Assembly: GCF_009193325.2 (NCBI RefSeq)
Contig: NZ_CP059856.1
Location: 4,526,001 to 4,590,000 of the forward strand
Origin: Bacteroides zhangwenhongii
GTDB taxonomy: Bacteria > Bacteroidota > Bacteroidia > Bacteroidales > Bacteroidaceae
DNA length: 64,000 bases
Direction: 5' to 3'
Below are positions 8,696 through 16,453 of this stretch, one piece after another; within the stretch, counting starts at the first letter, position 1, and each line of letters begins with the position of its first letter. The notes beneath the pieces were generated by a model. It ran no database searches. It was not told the origin of the DNA and worked only from the letters and a program-made list of their open reading frames with translations. Made by a program: the position numbers and the translations under genes.

Positions 8696-8916
8696 CACTT
8701 CAAATCTTTAATGTTTATTTGGCAGGACGGATGCCATACCTGAATATTCCGAGCAAACATCACATCCCTGGTTTCTATCACTACGTGTCCCTTTGTCTTG
8801 GCCCTGCGCAGACGGAGGTCGCTTTGTATGTTACGTTCTACCCAATCGTCCACCACGGCCTCCGCTTCCTGTTCTTTCAGGAGTATCTGGTACAGCTTAT
8901 TCTCCCATTCCATCAT
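8695..8916 (-). CDS. hypothetical phage protein
   Basis: A 73-aa protein (MMEWENKLYQILLKEQEAEAVVDDWVE...) has a helical N-terminus and a short beta-rich end (KGHVVIETRDVMF). Its start overlaps the end of the ATPase gene and its stop overlaps the DUF4406 start, so it is translationally coupled on both sides. No family is recognised. Confidence 0.5.
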   Translation of the reverse strand: MMEWENKLYQILLKEQEAEAVVDDWVERNIQSDLRLRRAKTKGHVVIETRDVMFARNIQVWHPSCQINIKDLK

Positions 8917-9559
8917 TCAAATAATCCTCCATATTATCGTCCTTCAATGTTTTGGCAGCACCTTCTTCCCATATCACGTAGGGCTCACCGGGCCGCTCCA
9001 TAAAGCGGCTTTTGCACCAGGCTTTGAAACAGCTTACCATGATTTTCACATCGGCATCATATTCCACCTTGCGGGCGCTTCTACCTGCCGGATGAAGCCC
9101 CTCGGCATGGCTGATGAAGATAAACAGTTTCTTGGGATGACGTTCCTTGAACTCCTTGTAGGTTTTGTAGTTCAAGCCGCTGTATTGGAAGCTGTCGATA
9201 ATCACGATTCCGGGACTGCCTCTGCGCCGTAACCGTTCCTCCAATTGCTCCATCGGTTCCTGGTCAAGGATAATCAGCTTCTTTTTCACTTCACCCATCT
9301 TGTGCCGTTTCAGGCTCATCTGGAACGACAAACCGGTACTTTCTTCCAAACTGTCATAAATTACGCGTCCGAAGCTACACAGGTACTTGGCCAGCTGCAT
9401 CACAAAGCTGCTCTTACCGTTTCCGCTGGCTCCCCAAATAATCCACACGCCGCTCTTGGCCGGGTTGCCTATCGAGGTTTGCCAGTCCCCGGAAAACTCG
9501 AACCGGGGAATCTTCATGTTCAGCACCTCACCGGGACTGTAGGCTCTCTTCAGTTTCAC
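8897..9559 (-). CDS. P-loop ATPase (RecA/DnaB-like fold)
   Basis: The 220-aa protein has a Walker A motif GASGNGKSS near residue 44 and a Walker B motif GIVIIDS near residue 120. The SHAEG that follows resembles the RecA/DnaB-like sensor position. A basic segment GRSARKVEYDADVKI lies near residue 160. Small ATPases of this type occur in early regions of Bacteroides phages. A role in replication or recombination is likely but not shown. Confidence 0.65.
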   Translation of the reverse strand: MKLKRAYSPGEVLNMKIPRFEFSGDWQTSIGNPAKSGVWIIWGASGNGKSSFVMQLAKYLCSFGRVIYDSLEESTGLSFQMSLKRHKMGEVKKKLIILDQEPMEQLEERLRRRGSPGIVIIDSFQYSGLNYKTYKEFKERHPKKLFIFISHAEGLHPAGRSARKVEYDADVKIMVSCFKAWCKSRFMERPGEPYVIWEEGAAKTLKDDNMEDYLNDGMGE

Positions 9560-9785
9560 GGTTACCTCCTTTCAATTCTTCAATAAGAGCATCAGCATAG
9601 TCCACAGCAAGTCTGGCAACTTGTTTTATAGACATTATACCTGATGAATTGCTTCTTACTACCGGAAGCATGCTTTTGGCAATTTCATATCTGCGCTGTT
9701 CCCAGTCTATCTCATTCGCTTTTCTCATCTCGCGATGGATACCGATAACAGCATCCATCGCTTGCATTTCTATCTTGCTTATCAT
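9528..9785 (-). CDS. hypothetical phage protein
   Basis: An 85-aa helical protein (MISKIEMQAMDAVIGIHREMRKANEI...) ends with DYADALIEELKGGNRE. It overlaps the ATPase gene by 32 bp and the MuB-like gene by 4 bp, so all three are probably co-translated. No family is recognised. Confidence 0.5.
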   Translation of the reverse strand: MISKIEMQAMDAVIGIHREMRKANEIDWEQRRYEIAKSMLPVVRSNSSGIMSIKQVARLAVDYADALIEELKGGNRETEESLQSR

Positions 9786-10663
9786 GCCTGCATCCTCCTT
9801 AATTTTTCGATTTCGGTATATACGCGCCGCAAGCCGCCTCCGGTGCTATGAACAATCTTGGCAATGTCGGCACCGTCCGGGGCATTGATTTTTGCGACGA
9901 TGGCAGCCTGTGCCTTCAGAAACTTTTCGCGTTCCTGCGCATCGTCCGGGGTCACCTTGCTGTAGGAGTCACCGTAGCGGCTCAACATTTCGGTATAGCC
10001 CACCTTCTTGCCTTCGATGGCGCGGTTGATCTTCTCCTTTAATCCGTCGGCACCCATCATATACCAGGCACAGCAGCGTTCCGTAGCGTTCCAAAGCGCC
10101 TTTAACTCCAGGAAGGCTTCATACTGCAGGTCCCCGGCTTCATCCAGGATAACCAGGGGCGTATCAATCGTGCGCAGGTAGGCCACCAGATCCTCATACA
10201 CGTCGCTATAGCGTCCGTTGCTGGTCACACCGAATTCCTTGGCAATGTAGCGTATCAGCTTCAGTTTGGTCTTCACCTGGCTGCAGTCCACATATACGGC
10301 GTGCTTGTGCTGCTTCACGTAAGCTTTCGCTGTAAAGGTCTTGCCGATATTGGGCATATCGCACAGGATGGCACTCAGCCCGCTTCCCTGGCACACTTCC
10401 AGCTGCTTGCTCACAAACACGTAGGTCGGGGTCTGTGCTGCCAGCCAAGGTATTTCTGTACGCAGTTGCACGCCTAATCTTCGGGCTATACCTACCCAGT
10501 TGGCATCACTGACCTGCTTTTCATAATTGCCCCGCTTGATGGCATTGTAAACGCTGGGGGCTATGCCCAGTGCCGTGGCATGGCGGTTGTCACTGGGATA
10601 ATTTTCACGGTCGGTGGCTATCGCTGCCACAATACGTTGCTTTACTTCATTTGTTATTTCCAT
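9782..10663 (-). CDS. MuB-like AAA transposition protein
   Basis: In Mu, MuB is the ATP-dependent DNA-binding protein that captures target DNA and activates MuA. The 293-aa protein has an N-terminal HTH part (HATALGIAPSVYNAIKRG), as MuB does. The P-loop (MPNIGKTFTAKAY, Gly107-Lys108-Thr109) and Walker B (PLVILDEAGDL) follow. The first glycine of the P-loop is replaced by Asp102, unusual for GxxxxGKT. The gene follows the transposase by 36 bp, matching the A-B order of Mu. Confidence 0.85.
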   Translation of the reverse strand: MEITNEVKQRIVAAIATDRENYPSDNRHATALGIAPSVYNAIKRGNYEKQVSDANWVGIARRLGVQLRTEIPWLAAQTPTYVFVSKQLEVCQGSGLSAILCDMPNIGKTFTAKAYVKQHKHAVYVDCSQVKTKLKLIRYIAKEFGVTSNGRYSDVYEDLVAYLRTIDTPLVILDEAGDLQYEAFLELKALWNATERCCAWYMMGADGLKEKINRAIEGKKVGYTEMLSRYGDSYSKVTPDDAQEREKFLKAQAAIVAKINAPDGADIAKIVHSTGGGLRRVYTEIEKLRRMQA

Positions 10664-10699
10664 TTGAATGCTGTTTTAAATTCGTTCTAACGTCGTTAA

Positions 10700-12805
10700 T
10701 TATATCTTGGCTACTGCATCATGCTCGAAGGCACTGATGTCCATATAGGCTGAGTAATCTTCTTCCTCGGCTTGTGCAGGAAGGGGAACGGCTTCCGCCT
10801 GTACCTCTGTTATCAGCTTTGCTTCCTCTTTGGCAAGGATGCCCACACGCTTGATCTTGCCGTCCTTCATCATCTTGTCGAATTGAGCTACATACTTGGA
10901 CTGTTCGGTATAGGCTGCCTTGTCGTACTCGGTCTGCTCGGCTGTATTCTCATTGTAACGGGCTACGGGCTTGCAGGTGGCGATATATCGTCCGTTCTGG
11001 TAGATATATACCTCGTTGATGGTTCCGTCGGCATCGGGCAGATAATAGGCATCTACCTTGTAGTTCCTCGGCTCCAGCTTTTCGATGATTTCCGGGCTGG
11101 GCAGTCCGTATTGGTTGTACATCACCGTGCAGTAGGTGTTCTGCCGGATGGTTGTTTCGGTGTGCTGTCCGATGAACCGGTAAAGAACGGCCTTGTCCCA
11201 AGGTGCAAGGTTCGGGTTCTGATGGGCGCAAAGCACATCCCAACGGCTCATGCCCGGATAGCGCTTTTGGTTGGGGTGAGGCTGTGCGTTGAAGGTCTCA
11301 ATGGCGCGTATATCATCGGCTACCAATTCTTCATAACTATAGGTCTTCACCTTGTAGGTGTTGTTCTTTTCGTCATACACCTTTTCTTCCTTCGGGCGGT
11401 TGGCCTCCAGCTTGGCATACCATCGGCCGATACCTACCTGCGTGCGTTTCTCCACACCGTATTTCTTTTCGCGGTTCTTGTGCTCGGCACGTTTTTCACG
11501 CGAGTTCCCGGGGTTACACCAGCGGATCAGGGGGAAGACGGTACCGGCTTGCATCAATCCGTCGGCAAAGTCGCTTACCAGGTGGTGTTCCACTTCTAAC
11601 TCGGCGGGGATATACATGCCGTTCCGGTCCAGGGTCTGGAACATGTTTCGCATGCAGTCTAAAAATAACTCGGTAGTCTTGTACCGGTTGTAGGCATATC
11701 CCACCACAGCACCGCTCACCACATCGTAGGCATAATAGGCTTTCACTCGGTTGCCATCCTTCATTGGGCGCGGCAGGTCGCGGTCGTCAAGAGAAACCTT
11801 ACTCAAGGAATATTCACCGATGCTGCGCAGATGATAAGGACGGTAGGCATTGTTGAAATCCCATTGGCTCATGTGCAGCTTACCGCGAAGGGCCTTGTTC
11901 TTGGGGTTGTTCAGGTAGTTGGCTACTGTGGCCGGGCTCAATACCAGCGGATTTCCATCCTTGTCGGTAAAGTCTGCCGGATTCAACACCTCGCCGGTTT
12001 CGGGGTCATATAGCTCCAGTTCTCCTTGCACAAATAGATTGTACTGTTCCCACACGGTGGTATTGAAGGGCTGCTCCGGTTGGGCATCGATGCTCAGCAG
12101 CAGGCGTTCAATGTCATAGGTCACTTTCCGGCGGTTCTGGTTCATGAACTTGCGGCTGATAAGGCTTTCATAGCCGTTGGCCTTGAAGTCATTCACACGC
12201 TTCTTGAAGCGGTTGGAACTGACAGGCAAGGTATGTCCGAACTCTGCTTGGTAGTAACTGATGGCTCCTGCCAGTTCGCCCCAGTTCACCGGCCCGGCCT
12301 TCATGGCCTTTCGCATAAACGTGGCATCCTCCATGGCACGCATCACTGCCTCAATTACCGAAGCGTTTACCGTATATTCTTGGATGTGTTCCGGTGGCAG
12401 TGTATCTCCGTTGTCAAAACGGAACCGGGTGTAAAATTCCCGGGCTTTCGCATCGATGTGGTAATGGCTGCCGAGCCAGTTTCTTATTACGTCTTCTTTC
12501 ATATCTCCGTATTTTAGTTTTATCCTTTCCTGAAACCGTAGGGGCATGGTGGCTATTTCTACCAAAACGTAACCTCCCAGACCTCTTCCGGATCGAACTA
12601 CATTGATTTTCTCCTTTGCCGCTAACTTCTTGTAATTGGGTATCGACATGATGGGAGCAAGTTCTTCTTCGGAAAGAGTGGAAGGATGAACTCCTTTCAG
12701 CGTGCGGCTTCTGCTGTAGTCTGCCTTTCCGTTCACCATCACCGGTCGGTCATCGTAAGTCAGGTCATTGTAGGATATGCACAATATCTTTCCATAATAC
12801 TCCAT
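10700..12805 (-). CDS. MuA-like DDE transposase
   Basis: At 701 aa it is close to MuA (663 aa). The N-terminal 300 residues are DNA-binding, including a HTH-like SYYQAEFGHTLPVSSNRFKK. The integrase-fold core follows with acidic candidates at Asp340/341 (SLDDRDLP), the VEHHLVSDFADG strand near residue 410 and the Glu-rich helix NSREKRAEHKNREKK near residue 437. The C-terminal part has a Mu-type beta-barrel and tail. It performs replicative transposition and integration and binds repeats at the phage ends. It is the first large gene of the leftward early operon. Confidence 0.9.
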   Translation of the reverse strand: MEYYGKILCISYNDLTYDDRPVMVNGKADYSRSRTLKGVHPSTLSEEELAPIMSIPNYKKLAAKEKINVVRSGRGLGGYVLVEIATMPLRFQERIKLKYGDMKEDVIRNWLGSHYHIDAKAREFYTRFRFDNGDTLPPEHIQEYTVNASVIEAVMRAMEDATFMRKAMKAGPVNWGELAGAISYYQAEFGHTLPVSSNRFKKRVNDFKANGYESLISRKFMNQNRRKVTYDIERLLLSIDAQPEQPFNTTVWEQYNLFVQGELELYDPETGEVLNPADFTDKDGNPLVLSPATVANYLNNPKNKALRGKLHMSQWDFNNAYRPYHLRSIGEYSLSKVSLDDRDLPRPMKDGNRVKAYYAYDVVSGAVVGYAYNRYKTTELFLDCMRNMFQTLDRNGMYIPAELEVEHHLVSDFADGLMQAGTVFPLIRWCNPGNSREKRAEHKNREKKYGVEKRTQVGIGRWYAKLEANRPKEEKVYDEKNNTYKVKTYSYEELVADDIRAIETFNAQPHPNQKRYPGMSRWDVLCAHQNPNLAPWDKAVLYRFIGQHTETTIRQNTYCTVMYNQYGLPSPEIIEKLEPRNYKVDAYYLPDADGTINEVYIYQNGRYIATCKPVARYNENTAEQTEYDKAAYTEQSKYVAQFDKMMKDGKIKRVGILAKEEAKLITEVQAEAVPLPAQAEEEDYSAYMDISAFEHDAVAKI

Positions 12806-12816
12806 TTCATTTCTAT

Positions 12817-13197
12817 TTATAAGGCAGATGCCATCTGTTGGGTCTCGTGCTGCAGCTGCATGAAATCCGATACAAATTCACATTGGTAGGTTTCAGTCCG
12901 TTTTCCGTCCACGTACACATCCACATCATTGGTCTTTCTGTGGACCACGAGTTTTACACGGGGACCGAAAGTGCAGGTCATGGTCTTCTCGCACTCCTCG
13001 AAGGTGGTTTCGCAGTTCGGGATGAAGTTCCCGTCAGTCAGTTTGCCGCCTCGCTTCAGGGCAAGAGTGCGTATCCGGCGCGCCTGATCGCTGTCACGGA
13101 CAAAATTCAGTGCTTGCCACACAGCCTGACGGCTGCATCCGAATGTCTTCATCAAGAAGGTCTTGGTCTCGTTATCTGTCAAAATCTGCTTTCTCAT
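12817..13197 (-). CDS. hypothetical phage DNA-binding protein
   Basis: The 126-aa protein starts at MRKQILTDNETKTF; a start 15 codons upstream is also open. Residues ~14-35 (FLMKTFGCSRQAVWQALNFVRD) look like a HTH segment, and the C-terminal half is beta-rich. It lies 11 bp before the transposase gene. A Ner-like or transposase-accessory role is possible but not supported further. Confidence 0.55.
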   Translation of the reverse strand: MRKQILTDNETKTFLMKTFGCSRQAVWQALNFVRDSDQARRIRTLALKRGGKLTDGNFIPNCETTFEECEKTMTCTFGPRVKLVVHRKTNDVDVYVDGKRTETYQCEFVSDFMQLQHETQQMASAL

Positions 13198-13258
13198 ATC
13201 GTCATACTTTTTAATCGTTATCGTTCGTTCAAAGGTTTTCAACGGCTTCCGCTATTTC

Positions 13259-13525
13259 CTAATCACCCGTCAGTATTTCATGAAGGCGTGTCCCTTTCTG
13301 CAGTTCTTCGACCAGCACCTGCATCGCTTCCTCACACACACAGCTCACATTCTCTATCACCCGGTAGGCATCCGAGTTGCTTATCTCATCCTCCGTCATG
13401 AATTGTCCAGCCAGCTCCATCGCCTGGTCGGCAATATTCTGCGTATGTGCCGTACTGCCTATCATCGTGCGCAACTTCTGTTTGAACAGACTCTCTGCTG
13501 TTCTCGGATTGAAATTCTTTGCCAT
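13259..13525 (-). CDS. hypothetical phage protein
   Basis: An 88-aa helical acidic protein (MAKNFNPRTAESLFKQKLR...) contains EDEISNSDAYRVIENVSCVCEEAMQ. It belongs to the early operon. No family is recognised. Confidence 0.5.
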   Translation of the reverse strand: MAKNFNPRTAESLFKQKLRTMIGSTAHTQNIADQAMELAGQFMTEDEISNSDAYRVIENVSCVCEEAMQVLVEELQKGTRLHEILTGD

Positions 13526-13552
13526 AACTCTAAATTTTAAAAGTTTATATCG

Positions 13553-13636
13553 TGGGGCGCGGGGAATCGAACCCCGACGGCTTTCTACGCTTTCTTATTT
13601 CGATTTACCAACTCTCCGGCCGTGCCTGCCGCCCCT
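13553..13636 (-). other. tRNA-like 3' half (acceptor and T-arm)
   Basis: On the minus strand a perfect T-arm, CGGGG-TTCGATT-CCCCG, is followed by CGCCCCA. Six of those bases pair with GGGGCG 77-82 nt upstream. The D-loop-like GTTGGTA is present, but no regular anticodon stem can be drawn. No 3' CCA is encoded. It sits in the only sizeable gap of the early operon. It could be a decayed or divergent phage tRNA, or a tRNA mimic. Confidence 0.35.
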
Positions 13637-13670
13637 GCCCGTCTTTCCGGGCTGCCAGTTATCCGGCAAT

Positions 13671-14063
13671 CTATTTGCCTTGTTCTTCTATCATCGAAAG
13701 GACAACCATCCTGTCTTCATCCCAAAGCGGAAGCCCCAATTCAATGGTCCGTTTCACCACTTCCATCTCACCGACCAGCCCTACCGCTTCTTTGCGGAAA
13801 TCGGTATCGTCATACGCATGTGCCTTGCCAATCAGAAAATCGGTCAGGTTGTCGATAACTTCCTTTTGACGTTCACATTTCATTTCATAGTTCAGCACTC
13901 GCACATGAACATCGCGGATAATCCGGCTGTCCCCATGTTTCTTGAAATCTTTGCAGAACTCATCCTTGTTCATCGAAGTGTTCAGATAAACCGCATGGAT
14001 GTAATCAAAATCCTCTGCTGTAGGGGTTATCCCCGTCCGTTCCATAAATTCTTGCTGTGTCAT
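13671..14063 (-). CDS. hypothetical phage protein
   Basis: The 130-aa mostly helical acidic protein (MTQQEFMERTGITPTAEDFDYIH...) has a CERQKEVIDNLTDFLIGKAH coiled segment in the centre. It is the second gene of the early operon. No family is recognised. Confidence 0.55.
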   Translation of the reverse strand: MTQQEFMERTGITPTAEDFDYIHAVYLNTSMNKDEFCKDFKKHGDSRIIRDVHVRVLNYEMKCERQKEVIDNLTDFLIGKAHAYDDTDFRKEAVGLVGEMEVVKRTIELGLPLWDEDRMVVLSMIEEQGK

Positions 14064-14084
14064 AAACTCACTTATTTTATTGTA

Positions 14085-14300
14085 TTATTCTGCATCTTCA
14101 ATTTTGAAAGAAAAGCACTTATCCGCCAATACTCTTTTTACAAAGTCTAAGTCGTATCTATCAGCTGAAAAGAAAACTGCCTGATAATCTACACTGGGAT
14201 AAGCCTTGATTGCTGTTGTATCTACCATCTTCTTGACCAGTCCGTAAAGAGCTTCGGCGGTCTCGGCTGTTGCTTGAGCTATAATTACTTTTGCTTTCAT
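14085..14300 (-). CDS. hypothetical phage protein, first gene of the early operon
   Basis: The 71-aa product (MKAKVIIAQATAETAEALYGLVKK...) shows a beta-alpha-beta pattern with SVDYQAVFFSADRYDLDFVKR. It directly follows the divergent early promoter and so is expressed first on induction. No family is recognised; the position is like that of Ner or another early regulator in Mu. Confidence 0.55.
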   Translation of the reverse strand: MKAKVIIAQATAETAEALYGLVKKMVDTTAIKAYPSVDYQAVFFSADRYDLDFVKRVLADKCFSFKIEDAE

Positions 14301-14342
14301 TTTCTTTAATCCTTAAAATTCGCTAATCACACGCCTTTTTTG

Positions 14343-14409
14343 TATATTTGGCGCGCTGTTTACATCTTAAACACGCTGCAAATATATAGAATTATTTCAA
14401 TACATCAAA
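14343..14409. promoter_or_regulatory. divergent promoter and palindromic operator (lysis-lysogeny switch)
   Basis: Two -7 boxes face away from each other. TATATTTG at 14343-14350 reads right, toward the repressor. Its reverse copy at 14379-14386 reads left, toward the early operon. The leftward promoter also has a -33 TTTG (14406-14409) at 19-bp spacing. Between them CGCGCTGTTTA and TAAACACGCTG form an imperfect palindrome, a likely repressor operator that would cover both promoters. Confidence 0.75.
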
Positions 14410-14415
14410 CTAAAT

Positions 14416-15120
14416 ATGGAAGAAAATCAATATAAGGATATGAATTTTATAGAAAGACTTCAATATTTCATGGAGAAAAAGGGCATAAATGACAATCAAA
14501 TGACTGTTAATGCCGGTCTTTCTGTTGGACTTATTGGGAAAGCAAAGGTGTCTGGCAAAGGCATGAGCTCAATGAATATTGAAAAAATTCTATTAGCCTA
14601 TCCGGAATTATCTGCCGATTGGTTACTTACTGGTGCAGGAAGCATGTTGAAAGATGATTTGAACGGCATTAAAACAATAGACGAAGCAAATTCTTCGACT
14701 CTGCCTACCACATCTATGAACCCATCCATCGGTACACCATACTACGATGTGGACTTTATCGGGGGCTTTGATGAAGTGTTTAATTCACAGGTAAACATAC
14801 CTGCCACCAACATTGTAATAAGGGGATTCGAAAAAACCAGCCTTTGGTGCAATGTCACCGGGCACTCCATGGAACCCAAAATAAACCATGGCGACATCAT
14901 TGCCCTGCACCAATGCACACTCAACGACATCCAATATGGCGAAATCTATGCAGTGGTGTTGGATACCATCCGCACCATTAAAATCCTCCGCAGGTCGCCG
15001 GATCCGGACAAGCTGCGCTTCATCCCCATCAACACCAATGACTACGATGAACAGGAATTCGACAAATCACGCATCATCAATGTCTTTGAAGTAATCGGAA
15101 GTATCAGCAAGTTCTTCTAA
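14416..15120 (+). CDS. phage repressor with HTH and S24 (LexA/CI-type) peptidase domain
   Basis: The 234-aa protein has an XRE-like HTH (DNQMTVNAGLSVGLIGKAK) in the first 70 residues and a C-terminal S24 domain. The domain contains GHSMEP, whose Ser is the likely nucleophile, and VVLDTIRTIKILRR, whose Lys is the likely general base. Such repressors self-cleave when RecA is activated, so induction is probably SOS-linked, unlike classical Mu c. It is divergent to the early operon across the operator at 14343-14386 and is followed by a strong hairpin. Confidence 0.88.
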   Translation: MEENQYKDMNFIERLQYFMEKKGINDNQMTVNAGLSVGLIGKAKVSGKGMSSMNIEKILLAYPELSADWLLTGAGSMLKDDLNGIKTIDEANSSTLPTTSMNPSIGTPYYDVDFIGGFDEVFNSQVNIPATNIVIRGFEKTSLWCNVTGHSMEPKINHGDIIALHQCTLNDIQYGEIYAVVLDTIRTIKILRRSPDPDKLRFIPINTNDYDEQEFDKSRIINVFEVIGSISKFF

Positions 15121-15259
15121 GTGGTACACGCATGCCTCCTACAGAAGGCTAAAAAAGGACGCACGCACACACTTTTGAAGGAATTTACCTGAAGCAAACT
15201 CGTAAATACACTGTAAATCAAAGGATTTATTTTATTATAATAAGGTATATCACACAAAC

Positions 15260-15302
15260 AAGTGTCGTTTTTCCTCTCTGAAAACAGAGAAAAACGGCAC
15301 TT
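15260..15302 (+). terminator. hairpin terminator after the repressor gene
   Basis: A long inverted repeat, AAGTGTCGTTTTTC...GAAAAACGGCACTT (about 18 bp with two mismatches), lies 140 bp after the repressor stop. Confidence 0.65.
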
Positions 15303-15358
15303 GCTTTCATTTATAACATAGTTTCCTATTTCGGGCGTACCCTCTGAGAACTGAAAAA

Positions 15359-15429
15359 GTAACCCCTAAAGTAACCCCTAACTTAAAGAAGTAGTAACCC
15401 CTAACAGTAACCCCAATAGTAACCCCTAA
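15359..15429. repeat. five direct repeats GTAACCCCTAA near the prophage end
   Basis: Copies start at 15359, 15371, 15394, 15407 (ends CCCCAAT) and 15419, with steps of 12, 23, 13 and 12 bp, close to one or two helical turns. They lie between the repressor terminator and a small gene. Candidates are transposase or repressor binding sites. They are too short and close for a CRISPR array. Confidence 0.7.
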
Positions 15430-15462
15430 CCAAATAAAACCAACCGTAGGGGCATAAAAAAA

Positions 15463-15479
15463 GGGAGCCATAAGCTCCC
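15463..15479 (-). terminator. terminator of the leftward gene at 15529-15771
   Basis: The stem GGGAGC/GCTCCC with a 5-nt loop is followed on the minus strand by seven T. Confidence 0.7.
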
Positions 15480-15528
15480 CAATCAGCATTCAAAGAAATA
15501 ACGCCTACAAGCCTTTCTAACGGCGCTA

Positions 15529-15771
15529 TTATATCGTTCTAACCATTCCCTTACTACCACCCGAGATGAGCGTAGATTGCTTAATTATAGCCTTTTTCGT
15601 GCATATTGTGCCGTTACCAGACAGCCCGGCATGAAGCAGGTAATTCTTGGTTGCCCCCACCTGATCTGCCGTCAGAACCGTATAAACAGCCGATATACTG
15701 CTGAAATACCAATCTTTCTGCTTCGTCCCGTCTATTTTATGCAGCAAATGCACATGAATCACTTTTGCCAT
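15529..15771 (-). CDS. conserved small Bacteroides accessory protein
   Basis: The 80-aa protein starts at MAKVIHVHLLHKID; a longer frame to 15852 lacks good support. The pattern MAKVIHV, then WYFSSISAVYTVLTADQVG and a basic end (CTKKAIIKQSTL) recurs in small proteins of Bacteroides mobile elements. Their function is unknown. It lies between the repressor and the phage end, where Mu-type phages sometimes carry a host-benefit gene, and has its own terminator. Confidence 0.6.
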   Translation of the reverse strand: MAKVIHVHLLHKIDGTKQKDWYFSSISAVYTVLTADQVGATKNYLLHAGLSGNGTICTKKAIIKQSTLISGGSKGMVRTI

Positions 15772-15855
15772 ATTCGTTTCTATTATGCTGCAAATATACC
15801 AAATAATACTTATTTGGAAGAATTTTAAGGCAACATCTTTAAAAATAGGCACAAA

Positions 15856-16152
15856 AAAACGGCCACACAGCCGTTCACACCATCATATAACAAAATCCAT
15901 CAACCCAGCCATAAAACGGCCACACAGCCGAAAATAAAACCCTTCCAGGCCGTTTTAGCCCCATCTGCAAGCCCGATGTAAAGCAATCCCCCGAATATCC
16001 GAAGAAAAGCCCCTCAAACGTAAAGCAGATGTAAGCCATGTAAAGAGAAAAACCGCTTCGAAATATTCAGCCCATTTTCCCGATCATGCCTAAACCCTTT
16101 GGTTTTCAAAACCTTTCGCCCATTTTTCCCGACCATTGAAAAAACCGCTTCG
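15856..16152. repeat. repeat cluster at the prophage end (candidate transposase binding sites)
   Basis: Paired repeats: AAAACGGCCACACAGCCG at 15856-15873 and 15913-15930, with a partial inverted copy at 15948-15957; GAAAAACCGCTTCG at 16047-16060 and 16138-16152; GCCCATTTTCCCGATCAT near 16070, with a near copy near 16118. Short TGTAAAG/CGTAAAG motifs also recur at 15977-16045. No gene is seen here. In Mu the transposase binds several such sites at each end. Confidence 0.65.
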
Positions 16153-16164
16153 TTCTATGCCCCA

Positions 16165-16335
16165 TATAAGTCTCTCTTATATTTATGGAACAAGCAGAAC
16201 CGGATTTGTCCGTTATGTGGCAAGGAAATAGATTGTACAAAAGCATGGAACGTCAACGAAATATCTGTTGGTGGTTCGATTGTACGGCAACTTGTCCACA
16301 ACAACTGCTACAAGCGAAATAAACGAAAATGTTGA
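16165..16335 (+). pseudogene. group II intron reverse transcriptase, C-terminal HNH remnant
   Basis: Only the last ~56 residues remain: YKSLLYLWNKQNRICPLCGKEI, with the CPLCGK zinc/HNH start, then LVHNNCYKRNKRKC and stop. This is the usual C-terminus of group II intron maturase-endonucleases. The reading frame is cut at its 5' side by the Mu-like prophage end. An ATG at 16099 lies in phage sequence and gives no sensible protein start. Confidence 0.7.
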
Positions 16336-16381
16336 AAGTATGAGCCGATTTCTAACAACAAATAGAAATATTGAGTTGCTT

Positions 16382-16453
16382 GAGCCGTATGAGGGGAAAC
16401 TCTCATGTACGGTTCTTAGGGGAGAAGGGGGCAGCAATGCCCTTGACTTACCC
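16382..16453 (+). ncRNA. group II intron domains V and VI
   Basis: Domain V is the 34-nt hairpin GAGCCGTATGAGG-GAAA-CTCTCATGTACGGTTC. It has the GAAA tetraloop and the two-nucleotide bulge region of the catalytic core. Domain VI follows, with a stem closed by GGGG/CCC and the likely branch A in CTTGACTTA. Splicing would need the 5' domains, which are separated by the prophage. Confidence 0.85.

Larger units (their letters stand above)
1..16164. mobile_element. Mu-like transposable prophage (one end; continues left of window)
   Basis: MuA-like transposase, MuB-like AAA protein, DUF3164 protein, S24-type repressor and Mu-type head genes (gp28-type terminase, DUF935 portal, DUF1320, MuF, gpG-like) identify the element. 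Early genes run leftward from a divergent promoter; structural genes run rightward and converge on them near 6.1 kb. The repressor-side end is placed at about 16164. Phage-side repeats stop at 16152, and group II intron coding sequence resumes in frame just after. Mu-type ends finish in CA, which fits 16163-16164. The exact end is inferred. Confidence 0.85.
16165..16453 (+). mobile_element. 3' end of a group II intron
   Basis: The end of an intron-encoded reverse transcriptase (HNH region) is followed by typical domain V (16382-16415) and domain VI ending in CTTACCC at about 16453. mobC coding resumes at once. The 5' part of the intron must lie beyond the prophage, left of the window. Confidence 0.85.

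Noticed and set aside
13552..13869. 105-codon rightward frame
   Set aside because: Its first part is the antisense of the tRNA-like element and the rest overlaps a real leftward gene.
15359..15429. CRISPR array
   Set aside because: Repeats are 11 bp with 1-12 bp between them and no cas genes nearby.
15307..15489. Leftward frame with repeated GVT units
   Set aside because: It only translates the GTAACCCCTAA repeats; no ribosome site, and the leftward terminator at 15463-15479 lies inside it.
16099..16164. ATG at 16099 as start of a small HNH protein
   Set aside because: The first ~22 codons translate phage-end repeats; only the part after ~16165 resembles maturase.
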